Below are positions 5,027 to 8,061 of a DNA stretch of 8,061 nt, in pieces. Numbering within the stretch: the stretch's first letter is position 1; every line of letters begins with the position of its first letter. The notes beneath the pieces are model-generated. The model searched no databases. It was not told where the DNA came from and saw only the letters and a list, made by a program, of their open reading frames with translations. Position numbers and translations under genes: made by a program. Source of the DNA: Ramlibacter sp. GTDB lineage: Bacteria; Pseudomonadota; Gammaproteobacteria; Burkholderiales; Burkholderiaceae_C. The stretch spans positions 1 to 8,061 of the forward strand of contig JAJAZH010000184.1 in NCBI GenBank assembly GCA_026785815.1, given 5' to 3'.

Positions 5027-6225
5027 CACTTGCCGTAGCTAATGCGGTAGATCGCCCCGGCGTGATCGTCACTCACCAGCATCGAGCCATCCTTGAGCAC
5101 CAGGAAATCCACCGGGCGACCCAGATAGGCGTTGTTCTCGACGAAGCCGGTCATGAACGGCTCGACCTTGGCGCCACCTTTGCCATCGGGCCAGGCGACC
5201 GAGACGTCGGCGTACTTCTTGGTGCGATTCCACGGACCATGGCGCGCGATGAACATCGCCCCCTGGTACTTAGCAGGGAACATCTTGCCGCGATAGAACG
5301 TGAGGCCCAACGCGCCGGCATGCGGCCCGAGCAGGGCAGCCGGCTTGGCGTAGTCGTCGCAGGACTTGCCCCAGCCGAATTCCGAGTCGGGCAGGTTGCC
5401 CTGATGGCAGAACGGAAACCCGAAATGCTGCTGGCCGGGCTTGGTCACGGTATTGAGTTCGTCGTTCGGCAACTCCTCGCTCAACCAGTCGCGGCCGTTG
5501 TCGGTGAACCAGAGTTGGCCGGTCTTCGGGTGGAAGTCGAAGCCGACCGTGTTGCGCACGCCGGACGCGACGGTTTCCATGTTGCTTCCGTCCAGGTTCA
5601 TGCTGTAGATCTTGGCGTACTGGCCGGGATCGCAGATATTGCACGGCGCACCGATGGCGAAATACAGCTTGTCCTTGTGGATTCGCAGGTACTTCCAACT
5701 GTGGTCGGTCCCCCCCGGCAGTTTGTCGTACAGCACCTTGGGCTCGCCGGGGCTGCCCAGCTTGTCCTCGATGTTGTCGTAGCGAAGGATCTTGGTGTTG
5801 GTCGCCAGGTAAAGGCTGCCGTTATGGAATTCGATGCCGGTGGCCAGTGGCATCTTGTCGATGATGACCTTGGCCTCGCGCTTGCCCTGCTCGGGGATGG
5901 CGTACACCTTGTTGGCGACGAAGAGCGAGCTGACAAAGATGTTGCCCTTCGCGCCCTGGCGCAAGCCGCGTGCGTCGAGCACGCCCGAAGCCCAGGTCTC
6001 GACCTTGAAGCCTGGCGGCAGCTTGAACTTGGCGGTCGGCAGCTTGTCGGCCGCGGTCGGAATCGGGAAGGCCGGCACCGGCGCCATCTTCATCGCGGTT
6101 TCGGTCTTCGGCCGTCCTTTGGCCCACCCCGGCTCCTCGGCCGGTGGTGGCGCTTTCTGTGCCAGCGCCGAAAAGCCGACGCAGCAAAGCGCGGCGAGCG
6201 CGATGAGTGAACGAAGCTGTTTCAT
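5026..6225 (-). CDS. Exported PQQ-dependent soluble sugar/sorbosone dehydrogenase-like propeller protein
   Basis: The 399-residue product starts at ATG 6225, with AGGAGA as ribosome site about 9 bp upstream on the minus strand. It carries a signal peptide (MKQLRSLIALAALCCVGFSALAQ, cut near residue 22). The mature part matches the soluble glucose dehydrogenase/L-sorbosone dehydrogenase fold, a six-bladed propeller that uses PQQ and calcium to oxidise sugars or other alcohols and aldehydes in the periplasm. The DH pair at 174-175 (TDHSWK) matches the catalytic Asp-His of soluble glucose dehydrogenase. The RN pair at 224-225 (SGVRNTVG) matches its PQQ-binding Arg-Asn. The closing SDDHAGAIYRIS (385-396) is typical of the sorbosone-type branch. 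Four cysteines (195, 198, 273, 289) could form disulfides; CNICD is not a heme site. The substrate cannot be predicted, and no PQQ synthesis genes are in the window. The gene lies 75 bp downstream of a tRNA on the same strand and is coupled to a diheme cytochrome c gene. Confidence 0.87.
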   Translation of the reverse strand: MKQLRSLIALAALCCVGFSALAQKAPPPAEEPGWAKGRPKTETAMKMAPVPAFPIPTAADKLPTAKFKLPPGFKVETWASGVLDARGLRQGAKGNIFVSSLFVANKVYAIPEQGKREAKVIIDKMPLATGIEFHNGSLYLATNTKILRYDNIEDKLGSPGEPKVLYDKLPGGTDHSWKYLRIHKDKLYFAIGAPCNICDPGQYAKIYSMNLDGSNMETVASGVRNTVGFDFHPKTGQLWFTDNGRDWLSEELPNDELNTVTKPGQQHFGFPFCHQGNLPDSEFGWGKSCDDYAKPAALLGPHAGALGLTFYRGKMFPAKYQGAMFIARHGPWNRTKKYADVSVAWPDGKGGAKVEPFMTGFVENNAYLGRPVDFLVLKDGSMLVSDDHAGAIYRISYGK

Positions 6226-6253
6226 GATCCCGTCTCCTCTGGTTTTGGTGACG

Positions 6254-6281
6254 ATGATTGTGGAGCAACCCTGCGAGTCAA
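6254..6281 (-). promoter_or_regulatory. Candidate sigma-70 promoter for the dehydrogenase-cytochrome pair
   Basis: On the minus strand TTGACT (6281-6276, 5 of 6 matches to the -35 consensus) is followed after 16 bp by AATCAT (6259-6254, 4 of 6 to -10). Transcription would start near 6247 and leave a short leader of about 22 nt containing the AGGAGA ribosome site. The placement between the tRNA 3' end and the dehydrogenase start is sensible. The match is modest, and read-through from the tRNA transcript is an alternative. Confidence 0.35.
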
Positions 6282-6299
6282 GCAACTCCCATCGCTGGG

Positions 6300-6374
6300 T
6301 GGTCCCCTCGACAGGAATCGAACCTGTATCTGGCGCTTAGGAGGCACCCGTTCTATCCGTTGAACTACGAGGAG
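6300..6374 (-). tRNA. tRNA-Arg, anticodon CCU (decodes AGG)
   Basis: The minus strand folds as a complete cloverleaf. The 7-bp acceptor pairs CTCCTCG with CGAGGGG, with one T-G wobble. The D stem is GTTC/GAAC. The anticodon stem is GGTGC/GCGCC with one wobble, and the 7-nt loop CTCCTAA places CCT at the anticodon positions. The variable region has 4 nt. The T arm is ACAGG-TTCGATT-CCTGT. The discriminator base is A, and the 3' CCA is encoded (6302-6300). Arg CCU reads the rare AGG codon. A TACAAT hexamer at 6389-6384 lies 9 bp upstream of the 5' end and is a plausible -10. The dehydrogenase gene follows on the same strand. No direct repeat of the tRNA 3' end is seen in the window, so there is no sign of an integrated element. 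Confidence 0.96.
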
Positions 6375-6383
6375 AGGACCGGA

Positions 6384-6410
6384 ATTGTAGTGGCGCCACG
6401 TCGGGGCGCC
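6384..6410 (-). promoter_or_regulatory. Possible tRNA promoter -10 and GC-rich hairpin after the VWA gene
   Basis: TACAAT (6389-6384 on the minus strand) sits where a -10 for the tRNA would be, but no matching -35 is present. Just before it, GGCGCC at 6405-6410 and at 6392-6397 can pair across a 7-nt loop, 13 bp after the VWA gene stop. The second copy is itself inside a perfect palindrome, GTGGCGCCAC (6390-6399). This could be the end structure of the VWA transcript, although no T-run follows. The 48-bp gap therefore may hold both a transcript end and a start. Confidence 0.3.
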
Positions 6411-6422
6411 CGCGCCCGGCGG

Positions 6423-7613
6423 CTATTTGCTGAGCAGCCGCATCGCCTCTTCCAGGCCCTTGAGCGTCAGCGGGTACATCCGGTGGTTCACCAACTGCTG
6501 GATCACGCTGATGCTCTGGCGGTACTGCCAGACGCCTTGCGGCTCGGGATTGATCCATGCGAACTTCGGGAAGGCGCTGGTCAGGCGCTGCATCCACTCG
6601 GCGCCGGCTTCCTCGTTGTTGTATTCGACGCTGCCGCCTGGCTGCAGGATCTCGTACGGGCTCATCGTCGCGTCGCCGACGAAGATCAGCTTGTAGTCCT
6701 TGTTGTACTTGCGGATGATGTCCCAGGTCGCGAACTTCTCCGAGAAGCGGCGCCGGTTGTTCTTCCACATGAAATCGTAAACGCAGTTGTGGAAGTAATA
6801 GAACTCCAGGTGCTTGAACTCCGCCTTGGCCGCCGAGAACATCTCTTCCACCCGGTGGATGTGCTCGTCCATCGTGCCGCCGACATCCATCAGCAGCAGC
6901 ACCTTCACCTTGTTGTGTCGCTCCGGCACCATCTTGATGTCCAGGTAGCCGGCGTTGGCCGCCGTCGCGCGGATCGTGTCGTCGAGGTCGAGCTCGTCCG
7001 CCGCGCCTTCGCGGGCGAAGCGACGCAACCGGCGCATCGCCACCTTGATGTTGCGCGTGCCCAGCTCCTGGGTGTCGTCGTAATCCTTGTAGGCGCGCTG
7101 GTCCCACACCTTCACCGCGCTCTTGTTGCGGCTCTTGTCCTGCCCGATGCGGATGCCCTGCGGATTGACGCCGTAGGCGCCGAACGGGCTGGTGCCGCCG
7201 GTGCCGATCATCTTGCTGCCGCCTTCGTGCCGCTCCTTCTGCTCTTCGAAGCGCTGCTTGAGCGTCGCCATCAGTTCGTCCCAGCCCATCTTCTCGATCT
7301 TGGCTTTTTCTTCGGGGCTGAGCTCGAGCTCGAGGTTCTTGCGCAGCCACTCCAGCGGGATGTCGCGGGTGAAGTCGGCCACCATCTCGACGCCCTTGAA
7401 GTACGCGGCAAAGGCGCGGTCGAACTTGTCGTAGTGCTTCTCGTCCTTGACCAGCGCCGTGCGGCTCAGGTAGTAGAAGTCGTCGATCTTGTAGCCGTCA
7501 TCGCTGTTGGGACCGACCACGCCCTCCTTCAGCGCTTCGATCAGTGTCAGGTATTCCTTGACGGAGACCGGCAGCTTGGCCGAGCGCAAGGTGTAAAAGA
7601 AATCGATCAGCAT
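6423..7613 (-). CDS. VWA-domain protein, CoxE-like family
   Basis: The 396-residue cytoplasmic-looking protein has no signal or membrane segment. The N-terminal 130 residues are helical and charged. A glycine-rich linker follows (GGSKMIGTGG, 131-140), and then a von Willebrand factor A-like domain from about residue 235 to the end. The first metal-site strand reads LLLMDVGGTMDEH (239-251). The canonical DxSxS is replaced by DVGGT at 243-247, while a later aspartate at 314 (VGDATMSPYE) is kept. Proteins of this kind usually act with MoxR-type AAA+ ATPases to insert metals into, or remodel, target enzymes. That role is family knowledge, and no such ATPase is in the window. The ATG at 7613 has GGAG at 7624-7627, 10 bp upstream. 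The gene follows the acetyltransferase gene after 22 bp on the same strand, so the two are probably cotranscribed. The target protein is unknown. Confidence 0.85.
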   Translation of the reverse strand: MLIDFFYTLRSAKLPVSVKEYLTLIEALKEGVVGPNSDDGYKIDDFYYLSRTALVKDEKHYDKFDRAFAAYFKGVEMVADFTRDIPLEWLRKNLELELSPEEKAKIEKMGWDELMATLKQRFEEQKERHEGGSKMIGTGGTSPFGAYGVNPQGIRIGQDKSRNKSAVKVWDQRAYKDYDDTQELGTRNIKVAMRRLRRFAREGAADELDLDDTIRATAANAGYLDIKMVPERHNKVKVLLLMDVGGTMDEHIHRVEEMFSAAKAEFKHLEFYYFHNCVYDFMWKNNRRRFSEKFATWDIIRKYNKDYKLIFVGDATMSPYEILQPGGSVEYNNEEAGAEWMQRLTSAFPKFAWINPEPQGVWQYRQSISVIQQLVNHRMYPLTLKGLEEAMRLLSK

Positions 7614-7635
7614 GGCGCTTGCGCTCCAGTCCCGG

Positions 7636-8061
7636 TCAGCTCGCGCTGCGCGGCTGGTCGAGCAGGGACAGGAGCTGGCTTTTGCTCTCCGGCCACTCTC
7701 CGGCCGCCATGCTGTACATCACCGTGTCGCGCACGGTGCCGTCGCGCCGCAGCGCATGGTGCCGCAACACGCCGTCCTTGCGCGCCCCCAACCGCTCGAT
7801 CGCCCGCTGGCTGGCGTAGTTGAAGTTGTCCGTGCGCCAGCCCACCAGCCGGGCGCCCAGCACCTCGAAAGCGTGTGTCAAAAGCAGCAACTTGCAGCTG
7901 GTGTTGACCCGGCTGCGCTGCCAGCTCCTGCCGTACCAGGTGTAGCCGATCTCCAGCCGCTCGACCGTCGGGACGATGTCGTGGTAGCGCGTGCTGCCGA
8001 TGATCTCGCCGCTGGCCGCGTCGCGCACCACGAACGGCAGCATGTGGCCTTCGTCCTTGCC
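7636..8061 (-). CDS. GNAT-family N-acetyltransferase, RimJ/RimL type (5' partial)
   Basis: The frame is open to the window edge, giving the C-terminal 141 residues; the true start lies beyond 8061. An internal ATG at 8041-8043 exists, but the open frame continues through it, and relatives of about 190 residues would need the missing N-terminus. Visible GNAT features are the substrate-side strand LPFVVRD with GEIIGSTRY (8-25), the strand LEIGYTWY (36-43), a coenzyme-A loop region SWQRSRVNTSCK (46-57) followed by helix LLLLTHAFEVLGA, then the typical RTDNFNYASQRAIERLGA segment (76-93) that closes the fold. The RSRVNT loop departs from the textbook Q/RxxGxG/A pattern; this is common in the RimJ-like branch, to my knowledge. 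These enzymes acetylate protein N-termini or small amines using acetyl-CoA. The substrate is not predictable here. The VWA gene follows 22 bp downstream. Confidence 0.85.
   Translation of the reverse strand, partial: GKDEGHMLPFVVRDAASGEIIGSTRYHDIVPTVERLEIGYTWYGRSWQRSRVNTSCKLLLLTHAFEVLGARLVGWRTDNFNYASQRAIERLGARKDGVLRHHALRRDGTVRDTVMYSMAAGEWPESKSQLLSLLDQPRSAS

Noticed and set aside
4241..5038. 265-codon open frame on the plus strand, opposite the cytochrome gene
   Set aside because: No motif or ribosome site; the minus strand has two CxxCH heme motifs and a signal peptide.
5632..5641. CNIC motif in the dehydrogenase as a possible heme site
   Set aside because: The motif is CNICD, lacking the histidine of CxxCH; these cysteines fit the disulfide pattern of the family instead.
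4960..6210. 416-codon open frame on the plus strand, opposite the dehydrogenase gene
   Set aside because: The opposite strand encodes a complete family member with signal peptide and ribosome site; this frame shows no motif.
6226..6285. Upstream ATG that would extend the dehydrogenase by 20 residues
   Set aside because: The ATG at 6225 has a good AGGAGA ribosome site and begins a standard signal peptide; the extension would bury it and overlap the likely promoter.
6300..6374. tRNA as an integration site of a mobile element
   Set aside because: No integrase gene and no second copy of the tRNA 3' end is present in the window, and the neighbours are ordinary genes.
6258..7823. 521-codon open frame on the plus strand, opposite the VWA gene and the tRNA
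   Set aside because: It runs through a tRNA and two genes on the other strand and has a repetitive Val/Leu/His/Arg composition with no recognisable fold. It is a shadow frame.

Overview
The window is about 8 kb of high-GC chromosomal DNA from a proteobacterium. It is most likely a betaproteobacterium of the Burkholderiales. I infer this from protein sequence style, a dihydroorotase gene followed directly by a PlsC-type acyltransferase, a CoxE-like VWA protein next to a RimJ/RimL-type acetyltransferase, and a tRNA-Arg(CCU) with an encoded CCA end. No phage, transposase, integrase, CRISPR or toxin genes are visible, and no gene shows clear signs of recent transfer. Genus cannot be assigned without a search.

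Left part (1-939, + strand): the 3' end of a dihydroorotase gene (pyrimidine synthesis) runs straight into plsC (phosphatidic acid synthesis).

Iron-transport part (930-3760): an FbpC-type ABC ATPase on the minus strand and an FbpB-type two-domain permease on the plus strand diverge from a 65-bp control region. That region holds a 6-6-6 inverted repeat whose arms read TACAAT (-10-like) on both strands, next to a Fur-box-like sequence. The ATPase gene overlaps plsC tail to tail by 10 bp. No substrate-binding protein gene is in the window, so the transporter must get its periplasmic component from elsewhere.

Middle part (3761-4339): an imperfect REP-like hairpin lies between the permease and a convergent 77-residue protein of unknown function. 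Upstream of that small gene is a gene-free stretch of 216 bp containing a perfect 12-bp inverted repeat whose left arm is nested with a 12-bp palindrome. No gene-free stretch in the window exceeds 300 bp.

Redox part (4340-6225, minus strand): an exported six-bladed propeller dehydrogenase of the PQQ-dependent soluble sugar/sorbosone dehydrogenase type is translationally coupled to an exported diheme class I cytochrome c. Together they look like a periplasmic oxidation module in which the dehydrogenase hands electrons to the cytochrome. The substrate is unknown.

Right part (6300-8061, minus strand): tRNA-Arg(CCU), then a VWA-domain protein with a degenerate MIDAS site, then the C-terminal part of a GNAT acetyltransferase that runs off the window. 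The last two are probably cotranscribed.

Overall this is a largely ordinary core/housekeeping region. I found no convincing undescribed system. The points most worth a second look are the compact divergent iron promoter with a possibly leaderless ATPase mRNA, the nested palindromes at 4178-4216, and the small unknown protein.
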